Shown here: piece by piece, positions 50,001 to 62,990 of the stretch | How the letters are laid out: each line of letters begins with the position of its first letter | Numbering within the stretch: position 1 is the stretch's first letter | Origin: Manduca sexta | Lineage: Eukaryota; Arthropoda; Insecta; Lepidoptera; Sphingidae | Assembly (NCBI RefSeq): GCF_014839805.1 | Contig: NC_051142.1 | Coordinates: 16,214,589-16,278,588 of the forward strand | DNA: 64,000 nt | Direction of reading: 5' to 3' | Notes under the pieces: model-generated | The model's database searches: none | What the model was told of the DNA's origin: nothing | Seen by the model: only the letters and a program-made list of their open reading frames with translations | Made by a program: the position numbers and the translations under genes

Positions 50001-51214
50001 ACATAGGTCATCGGCAATCTTACTGATCGGCTTTAAACGAAACAACAAAATTGTTGCTATACATAGTATTCTGTAAATACAGGTAGGTCTTCGACAATTT
50101 GAGTCAGTGCATGAAACGGAACAACAAAGTTGTAACTACATTGGATTGTGTGAGACGGTAATACTAGCGTGCTAACATACATCGGTATTGTCTATTAATT
50201 AGTAAAGAAGTACATTGCAAAATGACACCAAATATTTCGCTATATTACTGTCGAGAATACAGTAAAAATGAAATCGATATTTTCCTTAATTTCTATTTTC
50301 ACACAGCAACATGAAAAACAATGTCCACTGATAAAAGAATTTGAGTTTCTTATTACTAGTGATCATGATTATGCTGGCATATCTTACTGAGCACATATTG
50401 GCTAGACACAACAATCCATTATACTTGTGTACACTGTATAATCGTTTAAAGAATACAAAATGAAAAGCACCCTCAGTAGATACCAAAGAACGGCCATGAC
50501 ACAAGACATGGTCAGATATGATGATCAGCATAACTATATTGAATCGGTCAGTGTATGCTCATTAATAGTCAAGCAGCTTCGACATCTCGAAGGTGTCAGA
50601 TATCCCATAGATGTAAGATAAGCACCGCCTCGTGTTCCATGAATGAATATTGATGGCGGCCATCTTGACACTTTATGATTACTTTATTTTAAGTGTTGCC
50701 TGGTAATTTAATTTGCTACTATCACGGTATTTTACTGTGAAATTGATGTTTGTTCCTTATTAGAGCAGACAGCGACACCGTCAGTGTGGAATTTAATCTT
50801 AATTTGCCCCGCCCCGTCATATTTCTGCATTTTTTGTATTTATTGGAGTTTTGCTTATAAAATTTATGATACAGACTCTACTTAGATGTTTAATTATTCT
50901 TGTAAATCTGTTAGGTAAATAACTAATAATCTAATTTTCCTCCAAGATATGAATTTTTATGAATCATTTTGGTACATTCACTCTCGAGCCTAGAAAATTA
51001 CATTCAAAACTTCTCCCCTAAAGGGTAGGCAAAATCACAACTAAAGTACCCGCAGCTTATCGAGTTTATTTCTGTCCTTTATTGTGGTAAGGATCGCGTC
51101 TACCGTCGTATCGAGCACAAATTCCAACCTCGCATCTCACGTTGGTTCTTTGACGCGCTCTGTTACAAGACTTAACAATATCCAATCTGTTTTATTTTTT
51201 ATCACTAATAAGAG

Positions 51215-51360
51215 AACGAGCAAAAGGTCTACCTGATAGTATGTGATTGCCAACACTCATGAACACCCATATTGCCATAGCAATTAATAATCATCTCTAG
51301 TCGACATTCTGGACCCTGACTCCACTTGCCATCAGATGTAGTAGGGTCTCTTTGCTGGTG
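51215..51360 (+). repeat. Repeat family A-like, with a different left part
   Basis: Left part GGTCTACCTGATAGTATGTG, ACACTCATGAACACCC; right part AATAATCATCTCTAGTCGAC, GCCATCAGATGTAGTAGGGT matches the family A end. Confidence 0.5.
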
Positions 51361-52382
51361 CTTTATAAATAAAACCTTTAGTAAAATGGATTGATGATTA
51401 AAGAATAATAGTAGATTTTTTAAAAATTCTAAATTCTCGGCCTGTGTTACCGCTTTCCGCCTAATGTTAAGCGATGATGTGGAATAGGGTGAAGCTTGGC
51501 CAGAAGAAACTGATTCACTCATTCGTTCATTCAGATCTGCTGAACTATGCAATAATAGAGAGATCGATACGCGACAGCATTAGTGGTGCCTCAAGTAGTC
51601 TTAGACAATATTACCCAGGTTACACTGGACCATTCATGCTGTTCCAACTTGCCCTTACAAGCGTGATGGTAGTTATAAAGTTGTCCTTCGTGACACATTT
51701 TTTCACACACAAAAGAGACCATCCAACCGTTACTAATCGCTATTATTATGCGCTACTCGTGACCTCTGGTCCCTCAAAGGTTCAAACGTCACGACCGGAC
51801 GGACAAATTTTTATTATACATTCCTTTTCCAATCACGATTTCGTATGAATGGAATTCTGTTTGGGAACTTGTTTGTCGCTTCGTTAGTCTAGTTGTGAAT
51901 TGAGCGGTGAAAGTAGGGTTTTGAGTTCAATTCCTGAATCCGTAGATAAAAAAAGGGAAGTCAGCTTCAGACCCGCCAGCCACTTCATAGTGCAGAAATA
52001 ATCCCTACCAACTATTAGCGCCTTTGTCTATACTTTCGTAGATACCATAGATATTTATTTCTTATGATAAGAGACAGCATTATGCCGAAGCAGAAATAAT
52101 TCCCAATCATATCGATAGTGTTAATATTAAATATGGTCTTTTGTATGATAGCCCGACAAGTAGGTATCAACGTTTGTCTTTTACCAAACAACGATTGGAC
52201 GTAGATACGCAAAAGGATCTATCCCACAAAATGACACTTTTGAAACGGTTCAGATTAAAGTTTAAATCGTATTTTTGCTCATGGATATTCTATTTTATAT
52301 TCTGTTAATAAAGAGTTAAAATTAACATATTTTGACTAAGATGTTTTTACTAACGGAAAATATAGACCTTATAGACTAGACC

Positions 52383-52438
52383 TAATAAGTAATAAAGACT
52401 ATAGCGTTTTAAATAAGTAATAAAGACTATAGCGTTTT
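52383..52438. repeat. Recent 28-bp tandem duplication
   Basis: Two adjacent copies of AATAAGTAATAAAGACTATA-GCGTTTT differing only at the first base. Confidence 0.9.
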
Positions 52439-53799
52439 ATAAGATAATTGTGCAGGAGACGAAATAATCCCACATGCTCTTCCTAACAAACATGTTTCGT
52501 GGAATTTCAGCAACGCACCCAAATTCTTAGTATTAAATGAATGACTTACCGTCAAATGACTCAACATTCTATAAAAAATGTCACATCGCAATAAAGCAAT
52601 GCATTAAATAAGTTCAGACATTAAAAATAAAAACGAGTAGAGATTTTTTGTATGGAAGGCAACCAGGCGTTGCGAAAATAAAATACGACTAACATGCTTC
52701 CGTTCATGTATAGTTTACACTTGGAGTTTAAATATTGGTTGAGGTATTAATAAGTCTGTCGTATACTTATAGTATTTTATTAGATTAAACTATGAAATGG
52801 ACTGGTTAGCCTGACAGTAAGTGAATTGTTATTATTGTTATATATGTTCTGAGTTATTTATAAAATAAGTAAAAAAGATGTGTTATTGACACGAGCGTTT
52901 ATTTCAGAATAAATAACTAAGCAAACAACAAAACAACAACATTCAAATATTCACAATAGAACATAAAAATAAAAATTATGGTCACAACAAAAGTTACCTT
53001 CTACAACACTAATAGTATATGTTTTAATGATTATTGGACTGAAATGGGATATACTAGTGATCATGATCGTAAGTGACGCACTTGCCTATATGTGGTATTA
53101 TCATGCTAAACATTGAAATCTACATTAAAAGGTCTGGAACTACGCTAGTCTATACATATTATATTGAAATTAAATTAAATGGAATAATTTAACTGTGCAT
53201 GTAAAATGTTATACTTTATTTAGATAACATCTATATTGACTCTTATACCGATTCGGAAAGCAATTCTCACCAGAGAAGAACGGGCAAAAATTCTAGTGTC
53301 GCTCTTATCAAAATCAGTTTAAGGTGTAAACTACAGAGAAAAAAAAATACAATATTTTTTTATTGTTGACTGGAGAAGTTCATTGATATACTCGCAAAAT
53401 AGGTAAAAAACGACCAGTTGGCCAGGCGGGACAATTGATGAATCCTCTATAAGACAAGCAGAGCTTTTCAACTTAGTCACAACACCTCTTATTAATATAT
53501 AATAAATATATAAAATTTATTTCGACTGTAGTAAGTATATACCATCATATTCACTTTATAGCAGGATAAATAAAAAAAAACTCGAAAATTTGTTGTTCCG
53601 AGTCAATTCGCGATAATATAAAATCAATAATGTTTATATTATGCATACTCAACTATTCACGAGCTCCGGTCGTATTTAAACATAAAACTGATAACTTGAC
53701 AAATTGACACCAGTTTTACGACAATTTATAGCTTATCCGTATTGATTTTAGGATTCCGTAAGCTTTAAAACCTTTTAATGTAATTACTGGATATTAATG

Positions 53800-53900
53800 G
53801 AGGCCACGGTGGATGCAGGTCGGTTTGGACAAGTCCGTCTCAACATTTTTAGGAGAAGTCTATGTTCAGCAATTGACTTCATGTGATTAGTGATGAATGG
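53800..53900 (+). mobile_element. Decayed RTE-like LINE tail
   Basis: TTTTAGGAGAAGTCTATGTT then CAGCAATTGACTTC aligns with the same LINE end, followed by GTGATTAGTGATGAATGG. The coding frame is broken. Confidence 0.5.
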
Positions 53901-55079
53901 CAACCACATTTATCAAATAAAGTTACAACTCTGGCTAACCCTTCACGTATAAAGACATAAAGTTTATGTTAATGATATTTCAACAATTAAATACCATTGG
54001 ATTATGTATATGTATAGCTATTATACTATAAAGATTGATTTTATGTACAAAATACCTCCTTGACCGTTTTGCCTATTTGGCTAGTAGCCTGAAGCCGGTT
54101 GTAACATTGTAGCCAATAATTTTTTTACGTATTCTTAAACCTAAATATCTCAGGATGACGAATGCAGTGATTCATAATGCAAAAGTCTCGTGTTACTTTA
54201 ATTTTAAAATTGGCCTGCCATGCAAATAAAAGAGATGTAACTACATTCAATAGTCGCTAGACTTATGCCGGCCTTAGTGGATGTACACCAACCGATCTAA
54301 AACGCTGTCATAAGACCACATTGCCAATTAATTTCATATCACTTTATCCTAAACCTATATTAGACATAGTTTCTTAGAGCCCGCCCGCTGCGTCCTAATA
54401 GAGAACCACGCAGATGTCCTGTATTTGATTTTGAATAAATCAAGGTTTTCCTAGCCACATTCTTTAGGCAAATGACATGGACAACAATTTTTTTTTCTAA
54501 TGGCAGTATATTTGGAATATGTCATGTGAGGTTCTGGTTTCTAATCCCAGGAGAGGCAATTCATTTGTGCGACGTTTGCTCTACAAAACATACTTATGTT
54601 GTTTTGTATTTTTTATTGTCCTAAATAGAAAGATAAACTACATGTCGAATTATGTAAGTAAGTGATGCACATAAGCACAGATGCTCGCCTTATGATTCTA
54701 CTTATCTTTTGCGGTAAAGTCGTGAACATAGATTAATAATAACAATACACCCTTTTCCAAACTGATCTGTCAAATTACATTTATCCGTTCAGTAAGTATC
54801 ATTCTTCAAGAAGTTATAAACAAACAGACAAACTAACTATATTAATATTGAGTAACTTAAGAAATCTAGGTCACCACATTACTTAACCATTAGTCATTGT
54901 TCTAATGCCTAGGCATTTAGGACTGGTTATTGGCTAATCTATTATATTCGACTACGCCTAGCTTTAGTATACAACACGTTCGATTCCTACAATATGTAGT
55001 TATTTAACATGATTTGATCTTGCTTTTATTTTCATGCAAAAGATGCAGTTCAATAGTTTAACAGCTAACTCCTTGCATA

Positions 55080-55200
55080 GTCCTCAGCCCCTTGCCCCGT
55101 GACCATGAAGGCTGCAATTTTCGAAACTTTGGGAGAAAATTATAATATGAATAACCGCGAAAGTATCCGTAAAATAGTTTTATAATTTTCAATTTAAGGG
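55080..55200 (+). repeat. Repeat family D, direct copy
   Basis: CCCCGTGACCATGAAGGCTG, TTTTCGAAACTTTGGGAGAA, AACCGCGAAAGTATCCGTAA and ATAGTTTTATAATTTTCAAT match the family in order. Confidence 0.65.
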
Positions 55201-57051
55201 CTAAGCTTTTAAACAGAGTTTACAATTGGCCTATCTTTACAGAAGACAACTTCTGAACATAATTTTCACTGTGTAAACAATCACTGCTACTTCTTTTAAT
55301 CACTTGGATTCAATTTCTGAGTTACGAGTTTTTGATATTTTAGTTTTGAATATGTTATATACTATAGACGTGGCGATAGCTTCATCCCTATCACATAATA
55401 GAACGGATTTGTTACATCAAAAAGTAGGTGTTCTATTTGCGCCTTTGCCTACCTCTTTGGGGATAAAAGTCGTAAGTTTGTGTGCAAGTGTGTGTGTAAT
55501 CTTAAAAAACACGTAAGTTGGTATGGAATGTGTGCCGTGCTTCATGATTTATGTTCATTGTCACAGCACGGGACAAGCTCGGCGAACTATGTAACTTGCG
55601 CCTAACTGCCTACCCTTTTGAGGATAAAGGCGTGAAGTAGGCCTGTCTCCATTTATAACATCTCTTTTCGATAGAAAATTTTGATAGTCCATCCTGAGAT
55701 TTAAACCTAAAATATTACAAGTAACAACTTAATTACGTTATTTCTGAACTGATAGGTGGTTAAGAGATTTTATATTATTACTTAAACTGTAAAAGTATGT
55801 AAAGCGTGTCCCTACATATTAAAAACATAGTTATTTAATTAATTATTTGATCAACGACGTTATTGTGTATTAATAACAATTTTGACAGTACTTTGATCCA
55901 TCAAAAATATGTCTCAACAATGATTGCTTTAATTAATATCGGATAAGTCTAAAGATCATATTACGGAGGTCAAGTTAAGCTGGATGAGTTTTGTATTTCC
56001 ACGCGGACGCAGCCAATGAGTAATAAAAACATATCCTTCATAATTGAAAGTACTAAATCTAGTTTATTGTTGGAATTTATTTTAGTACAGAATCTAGTTA
56101 AAAGTCGTTTTATTTAATCAAACTTTAAAATTGTTCCCCTCTTCAGAGTGCCATAATTATACAATAGGATTACATTATTTGTTTTCTTCTTTTTTAATAT
56201 TAATGTTATTGATAATTTTATAGGCAATTTTAGAAAATACAAAGAGCCTAAGAGATGAAATATAAATCAAAAAATATAAATTATGACCGTTTTAAATTTG
56301 GCGTAATAAACATAAAAAAGTTTTGTAATACAAATATAAACGCAAAAAATTTAAATAAACTCAAAAGCGTTAAAGAACCAAGCAATAGAAACGAACCTGT
56401 TATTTAGGAAAAATCCTTAACATCCAGAACACTACACCGCACTAAGTTTCCAAAATCCACAAACAATATTTCTCACAAAAAATCAGCGAAAAACACGTCC
56501 TCCCTCCTTTAAGTCTGCGACTCGACTGGACAACTAGCTGACGGTATGCCACAATAAGACTTATAGCTGACTCTTTCTAACAAAAGCTCCCACGTAAGAG
56601 TAAAAGAGACGTTGTGGTATGCGAAAGGTTTTGATCTATAGATATGTATAGAGACTCATTGATTGAACCTACTTTGTTAAATTTTGTTTTTTTTGTATGT
56701 TTGTTTAACTAGTCGTAAAGCTGTGGTTCGATGCTTTTTTTTTCTTTTTTTAATGTAAAGGACAATAGAATTTGGAATGTGTCGTTTCAAAGGGTTGTTT
56801 TTTACGCAATGATTTTGAAGCGGTGAATCGTTGAGGTAATTTTAACGATTATGATATTATATAAAAAATTATGCCGATAATTATTGTTTTTATTTTTTTT
56901 GTTCGTGTTCTTTTTTACGGATTGTTGCATTTAACTAAACTAAATAAATAGAGTATTGGAAGGCCTGTTCTCAGGAGTAGAGCTGTGAAGATCAATAATG
57001 CTATATAATAATAAAACTTCTTTAACATTCTTCTCGGCATGAGCTCAAACC

Positions 57052-57304
57052 TGTACTGCCGTACTAAGCGCAAAAGCGGTATGTCAGTGAAACCTTATTT
57101 TGTGATAATCGAAGTTTTGTAAATATAGTTTTATAGTTTTGTATGTAAAAATGAGATAGAGAAATTCTTTTCAGTTTTTTTTAAGGCGTTCTAAATAAGA
57201 TACCATTATTTAGGTAAGTTCATTGGATGGATAAGACATAAGACATAAAAATCAAGATTTTGATTTTTTTGAGATACCGCTTTTGAGCTTAGCACGGCAG
57301 TATA
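57052..57304. mobile_element. 253-bp MITE-like unit with 34-bp imperfect terminal inverted repeats
   Basis: 57052-57085 and the reverse complement of 57271-57304 agree at 30 of 34 bases (core ACTGCCGT.CTAAGC.CAAA). The interior is AT-rich and without a frame. No convincing target duplication is visible, so the class is open. Confidence 0.55.
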
Positions 57305-58373
57305 GACACTTTTACCAGTATCTCGCTGGAAACATGTAGCACTTGCTGTTACGTATCATATGCTCTATGAGTTCATCAGAAGCCCAACAAATTACCTTCC
57401 CCTTGCCAATTCTCGTCGCTTCTTGAAGGACGGCAACTCTTTTACAATGTCTCCAACAATGTGGGTATAAAACTGTCAATAGATAGTGGTGATTTACTAC
57501 CGAGTGACTCACCTGCATGTGTTTACTTTCTACTTTTAAGTATACCGAAATGTTTAATGGATTTTAATGAATTTAAAACTTGAAAATCGAACGTGTAATT
57601 TTGTTTCTTAAATGTACTAAAATGCTATTTTTAATTGCATCATTTGTAGATACACCTTGTTTATCTCTGCACCACCTTAAGGTCAATTAGCAGAAAATGC
57701 CTTTGGCATTAAGTCCTTCTTTATACTTTTCTAAACAGTATAAAATAAAACTGAATAAATTAAATGATGTATTTATCAATTTCTGTGTTATTTACTGGTT
57801 ATAGGAAAGTAATACGTGATGTGTGAAAAAATAAAAATAAAGTAGAGTCGGTTTTACTACCACAACATTCATATTACAATTTTACATGAAATGCATAATT
57901 TTTTCTGAACAAACTTTTTATTTTATTCTCATCCTAGTAAAATAATAGAGTCTAATAAATATACAAAAAAATATAAAATCGATAGTTTATGTGTCCAATA
58001 CAACTAGTAAAACATTGTAATATCAGCCTTGTAAATTCTTTAGTAACTAATCCACTACTGGGCATGGCCTTTAATGAAAATAGTTCCGGAAATCTACCTA
58101 AACTCTACATTAATCTAAATATGACATTTCAAAATGTCTTGCGATTCCATAACCCGTCAAGCTGAACCAATGCGGATTGCTGACTCGTAAAACTTTTTAT
58201 GACGAAACGAGAAGTCGCTCCAACGATGTAAGCGCCAGGAATAAACAAAAGCCATATTTCACAGCACTGCAATACATGCAGAGATGGTACGTCTCTACAG
58301 AACAATGTTTCGGCATCGAATGCACAGAATTCAATAGAACATTGATTCTTCGGTGACAATGCTGTAATACATA

Positions 58374-58531
58374 CCCAGTAGTGGCGAAGGGTGAAGTTTT
58401 TCGAAAAGAAATCCGTCACAACATATAGGTAATAATATACATAAATACGGTCTGTAAATCGTTCAAAGATAATTAGATTTATATTAATTACGAAAGGGAA
58501 GCGGCATTGGGTTACATGGACACTACGCCAC
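58374..58531 (+). repeat. Repeat family C, tail only
   Basis: AGTAGTGGCGAAGGGTGAAG and the following 140 bp align in direct orientation with 21815-21956, including AACATATA, ATAAAT.C.GTCTG.AAATC and the closing GGAAGC.G blocks. Confidence 0.55.
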
Positions 58532-60244
58532 TGATACCCAGACAGTCTTGGTGGTGAAGTGTGTATGTTTTTATTGTTACGTTGTTTGTATACGCTACGA
58601 ATAACCGACTTTCATACGTTTTTTTTTGTATTCTACAACAAACAGCACTATCGATGCAATAATTTTTTCACAAAAGTTATCAATATGATAAATATAGCGA
58701 CTCATAAGTATCGCGAGCAACATGCTAATCTTAGTAGACGACTAATTCCAGAATCAACTACTCTAGGTGATTGTATAGAGACTAATTTAATTTTGTATAA
58801 TACCGAAATATTTGAAAGGTATTAATTCTCAATAATTCGCTCCCGAATCACATACTTATTTTCCAACCAGTAATACCTTCTCCCTGCGGCTTCATAATAA
58901 CAATTTATCTTCATAATAAAGTAATAAATTTCCAATATTTTCCACGTTCCCGTCGTCTCAATTTCATACCGTGTCCTTCAATCTATGCACGAGATACCAT
59001 ATCAGTTATTTAATAACTTTACTCAAAAGGACTACCAAATTACATCGCAATTAATCAACAGTTCTGTTCATTAAGAGATCTTTCACATAGCTCCATCAAT
59101 AATGGTGTTCTTTTACTTTTATAATGCAAAAAGTAATTATGTCGATGAATCGGAAATTCGGCATAGTGATTGATGGGTTAAATGTTCACACGCACGCGAA
59201 TTTTGGAAAGATTTTTGTGAATAATAAGAATATAATATTGCAGTAACTGTAATATTAATATAGATATACACAATCACACCTTTAATTACCCGAAGGGGTA
59301 GGCAGAGGCGCTACTCGTGCACCCACGATTACTATACTGGCATGCGAATTGTTAAATACTAATCTTTGTTACAAATGCAGAAGCGTTATAAGGATTAAGT
59401 ATTCCGTGTGCTAGTCGTTCTGTAGCTTCAATTGCTTTAGGTAATTATGGGACAATTGTTTGTAACATTTGCTGATATTTGTTGTAAGTCTAGAGTCGTA
59501 TTAACAAATCAATCGCACCTTCGAGTAGGATCTCAAGTAGACATTTAATGTATTGAAAATATTAATAGACAAAGCTTAATTATTCATTTAAAAGTTTCTT
59601 TTTAACTGAGTCCGCGTAGTTTCATAATCAAACAACTGTCGAAATCCGTAATATGCTGTGACTTAAGATACCGTTTGAGACGTTGTTGATATCTGTTTTT
59701 AATGGTGGCGGTCTTAAGATGCTGTCTTTAATTTGAGAGCATCTCAACTGATATCGCGCTTCTGAGCGAAATTAAGTTACATCCATTAATAAGGCTCTTA
59801 AAAGTTCGAAATTTTAAGGTCAAAATACAAATGTATCTTATGTAGGTTCAGATATATTATTATATAACTGATAGATATTCTTATTATCATGACTATTATT
59901 TTCATTACTGGAACCACCAAATAGCAAGACAATCGCTTTATGCTAAATGCCTCGACTGCCTGCAGACAGTAGCACATCGCAATTTTTATTAAAAGCATCC
60001 GCCATTTCACACGTACGCCATATTTCTCCTAAAAGCGCCTTATGAACGCACCTTTATTAACCCAGGTGCGAAATCCATCACAAGAGAACAATGTTAATTT
60101 GACAAGGAGAGGGGACGCCCCCCGCGCCTCTATATGGCAAATATTTTCGGATAAAGGCGACCGGTTAACGACCCGGCTTCGACTCACAAAAGGCAGATTT
60201 TCCTATAATATCGGGTCCTTTGAGCGGAGTGTGAAGAAGCAATT

Positions 60245-60330
60245 AGGCTGGCCGGCGTAATTGTGGCAATCATCGGGGGATGTGTCTCGCTGGTCGACAA
60301 TTTACTTCGCCTCCGCTATATACCTGATGC
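60245..60330 (+). repeat. Repeat family A, short diverged copy
   Basis: GGCTGGCCGGCGTAATTGTG, GCAATCATCGGGGGATGTGT and CTGGTCGACA match the family A core. Confidence 0.45.
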
Positions 60331-60784
60331 ATGCTTACAATCATGTGAAGTAATGTTAAAATTACCAAACCCATATACAAACTTTGCAGAAGTATAAATA
60401 AAAAATAATAATTAAATTTCTAACACATTATGACACATATTGATAATTGGAAAACGAAACATATGTTAAAAACACGCCACAGTGGCTCGTGCTAATTCGC
60501 TACTGGGTCTCGCACAATGTATCCAAGCAGGTGTACCGTCGAGATGCAACCTGACCTCTGATCCGACCGCCGATCGACAATGCAAACTGCAAACCTTTGC
60601 CAGGAAAAAATAATTAACGCCTGTCTCAGTGTGACGTGCGCAGTGCAGTGCCATGCATTGTAATTGAAAGTTCTGGGTGGCGTTGCTTCTGTTTATGAGC
60701 GGGCGTGGCGCTATCCGTCAGGGAAGCCACTTGCTCGTCTCGTATTAGCTGTATAAAAACAGGCTTGCATCGTAGCGCGTATGA

Positions 60785-61050
60785 AGACTCGATATTAGCA
60801 GGTGCGGATTCGATTCCGGCAGCGGTGAATTTTTTTTTAAATTTTGTCGATTAAGTTCAGATTCTGTCTCTCGTAGTTCATCCATAAGACTTGTACAAGT
60901 GCAATGTTTTAAAGCATATCTACCTGAGAATTCCCAATAAGAAATTGAAGGTATGTGAAGACTGCCAGAGCGCACTGGGCTAGCATAGATTAAGTCCTAA
61001 ATCCTCGCAGTCGAAGAGGCCGAGAGACACAATAAAATAGGTCTGATATA
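60785..61050 (+). mobile_element. Diverged tRNA-derived SINE (copy 8)
   Basis: A box-B-like GATTCGATTCCGGC is followed, after an A/T-rich stretch, by recognisable but decayed body sequence (ACCTGAGAATTCCCAATAAG) and a tail ending GGTCTGATAT. It is much older than copy 9, which lies 30 bp away in the same direction. Confidence 0.6.
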
Positions 61051-61067
61051 TTTATTTAATGCATGTC

Positions 61068-61430
61068 AAGTATATGATTCTCAATTTGGGATGATAGCCT
61101 AGTTGGGTGTGAATCGGACTGCCGAGACGAATGTCCGCAGGTTCAAATCTCACACATACACACACCTCCGACTTTTCTAAAATAATGTGTGTATTCTTTG
61201 TGAAATATCGCGTGAAAGAAAACTTCCTGAGGAAACCTGCATACCTGAGAAGTTCTCTATAGCAATTTTGAGGGTGTGTGAAGTCTACCAATCTGTACTA
61301 GGCCAGCGTGGTGGACTAAGGCATATCATATATGTATAATCCCTCTCAGTAGTAGAGAAGACCCCTGGCCAGCAGAGGTACAGTAATAATACAGGGCTGA
61401 TATTCTTATTTATTATAAGTATAAGATTCT
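61068..61430 (+). mobile_element. tRNA-derived SINE, full length with near-perfect target duplication (copy 9)
   Basis: Full copy with head GATGATAGCCTAGTTGGGTG, box B CAGGTTCAAATCTC and tail CAGGGCTGATATTCTT. Flanks AAGTATATGATTCT (61068-61081) and AAGTATAAGATTCT (61417-61430) differ at one of 14 bases. A small AT insertion near 61322-61335 interrupts the conserved GGCCTAATCCCTCTCAG block. Confidence 0.9.
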
Positions 61431-62804
61431 TTGTGTGAGGTCAGAAGTATATGAGGGTTCATGCGTCTGTTTATTTAATAATACTGTCCGAGCCGGCCCA
61501 TTCATAAAATAGACAAACCTGCTAGCACACACAAGGCACAAGGGCCTACCATATATTCTTTTTGTGGGTCTAAAATCATCCGCCTTTTGTAAAACGGAGG
61601 TCGAAAATCACCAAATTTGACGTTACATTGTCAGAAATATATTCCATTGTAGTATTTTGGTTGAGAAACACAATAGAACTGAGTACGGACCATAGACGAT
61701 ACTTTCATTGTACCGCTTTCGCTTCTGATTTATGGTCGAAGGGTTTGTGCTGGGGTTTAGTGATAAGAGGTAGCGGAATATTCATTATTGCCCAATGAGA
61801 TACACAAATCAATAAGTATTTGCCTACTTTCCTATAAAGTTTAGCGAAGACGTCATCAGTCATCATAAGATTTAGAAACTCTGTTTTCTATTACATTTAA
61901 ACCTCTAATTATACCTTTATTATGATTTAAAACCTTTAAAGACTATTTCCATGATATATTGGATGTTTATAGTCCTAATAATTACTACATAATACTTATG
62001 CAATAATTACCAACAGGCGAGTGCTTCATCGTCTATCAATAAATCATTTTAAATATAATATGCAGCCGAATTGTTACCGTAACACAAGTCCTTTAAAAAC
62101 AATTAAAGGTACCATAAAGACGTTAATATTCGGATATGTGTATACAAAGTCTGATTCCGATTTTAATTTGAACTTAACGGTTTAATAATTTCTCTGTTAA
62201 ATCGCTAGTCGCTAAACGCTTCCGCGTATCACCATACCAGCACTAAAGTTTTGTCTAACGACATAGTTTTTCATGTAAGTAAGTCATAAGGGACACAATC
62301 TACATCTGAATGTGTATTGTTTATTATAGTTAGTTGTGGACCACGACGTCGTTCTTTTTTTTTCTTTTAAAACTTTGGTTTCTTATAACACCGTGCTTAG
62401 AACAGCGGCATATTTTATCCTGGCAAAGGAAGTGTTTCAGATGCCTAATGTAGGTACTGTATCCACATGGAATAGGTTAGTGTGGTTGATGAATATGTTT
62501 CTAGCCCCATCAGGGAGTTCTGCATATAAATAAAAAAACAAGTATGTCAACTAGAATTGCAATTTTTAAAAAAGGAATGTCGGTTAGTATTGTATTTTAT
62601 ATACATTACGACAATAAGCCCACTCTTTAACAAAAAGTATCGACTACTCGTGTGTGCTCAGATGCACTTCTGCCTACCCCTCCGATACAGGCGTCAGTAT
62701 ATAATAATATTTATATCGTTGTATAGCCCCACACAGACCGCAGACCGCCGACGTCCAAACCGCACGTCGCATAAGGGGCCCGCATTTCCTTTGAAACATC
62801 ATTA

Positions 62805-62990
62805 TTGTTTCGTTGGTTTAGTAGAACGTGAACCTGTCCAAGATTCGATTCCCAAGACTTTGATGAGAAGGTGATTTTTATTATATTTGATGCAGCGAAT
62901 GTGAATGTGAACTGAGAGATGTTGGACTGCATCAAGGTTCGATTTCCAAGTCGGGCAACGTCTCGGGTTGTTCTTATAAGATTGACCCGA
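62805..62990 (+). mobile_element. SINE-like region with two box-B-like motifs
   Basis: AGATTCGATTCCCAAG at about 62840 and AAGGTTCGATTTCCAAGTCG at about 62935 look like two tRNA-derived heads in tandem, the second related to the fragment at 1652-1790. Open frames on the minus strand across it have no recognisable protein content. Confidence 0.35.

Larger units (their letters stand above)
40601..51214. other. Gene-free stretch apart from the listed repeats
   Basis: AT-rich. Besides the listed SINEs and hairpins it shows lone box-B-like motifs (GAGTTCGAATCCTGGC near 41228, GGGGTTCGATTCCGGC near 47957). 49380-49570 is somewhat GC-richer and might be regulatory, without specific motifs. 43080-43220 has a 9-bp-arm hairpin (GTAAGGTCG/CGACCTTAC). 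Confidence 0.45.

Noticed and set aside
51474..51848. 124-codon plus-strand ORF
   Set aside because: Overlaps another ORF on the other strand, starts just after a family A repeat, has no recognisable motif and no codon bias toward GC as in the real exons here.
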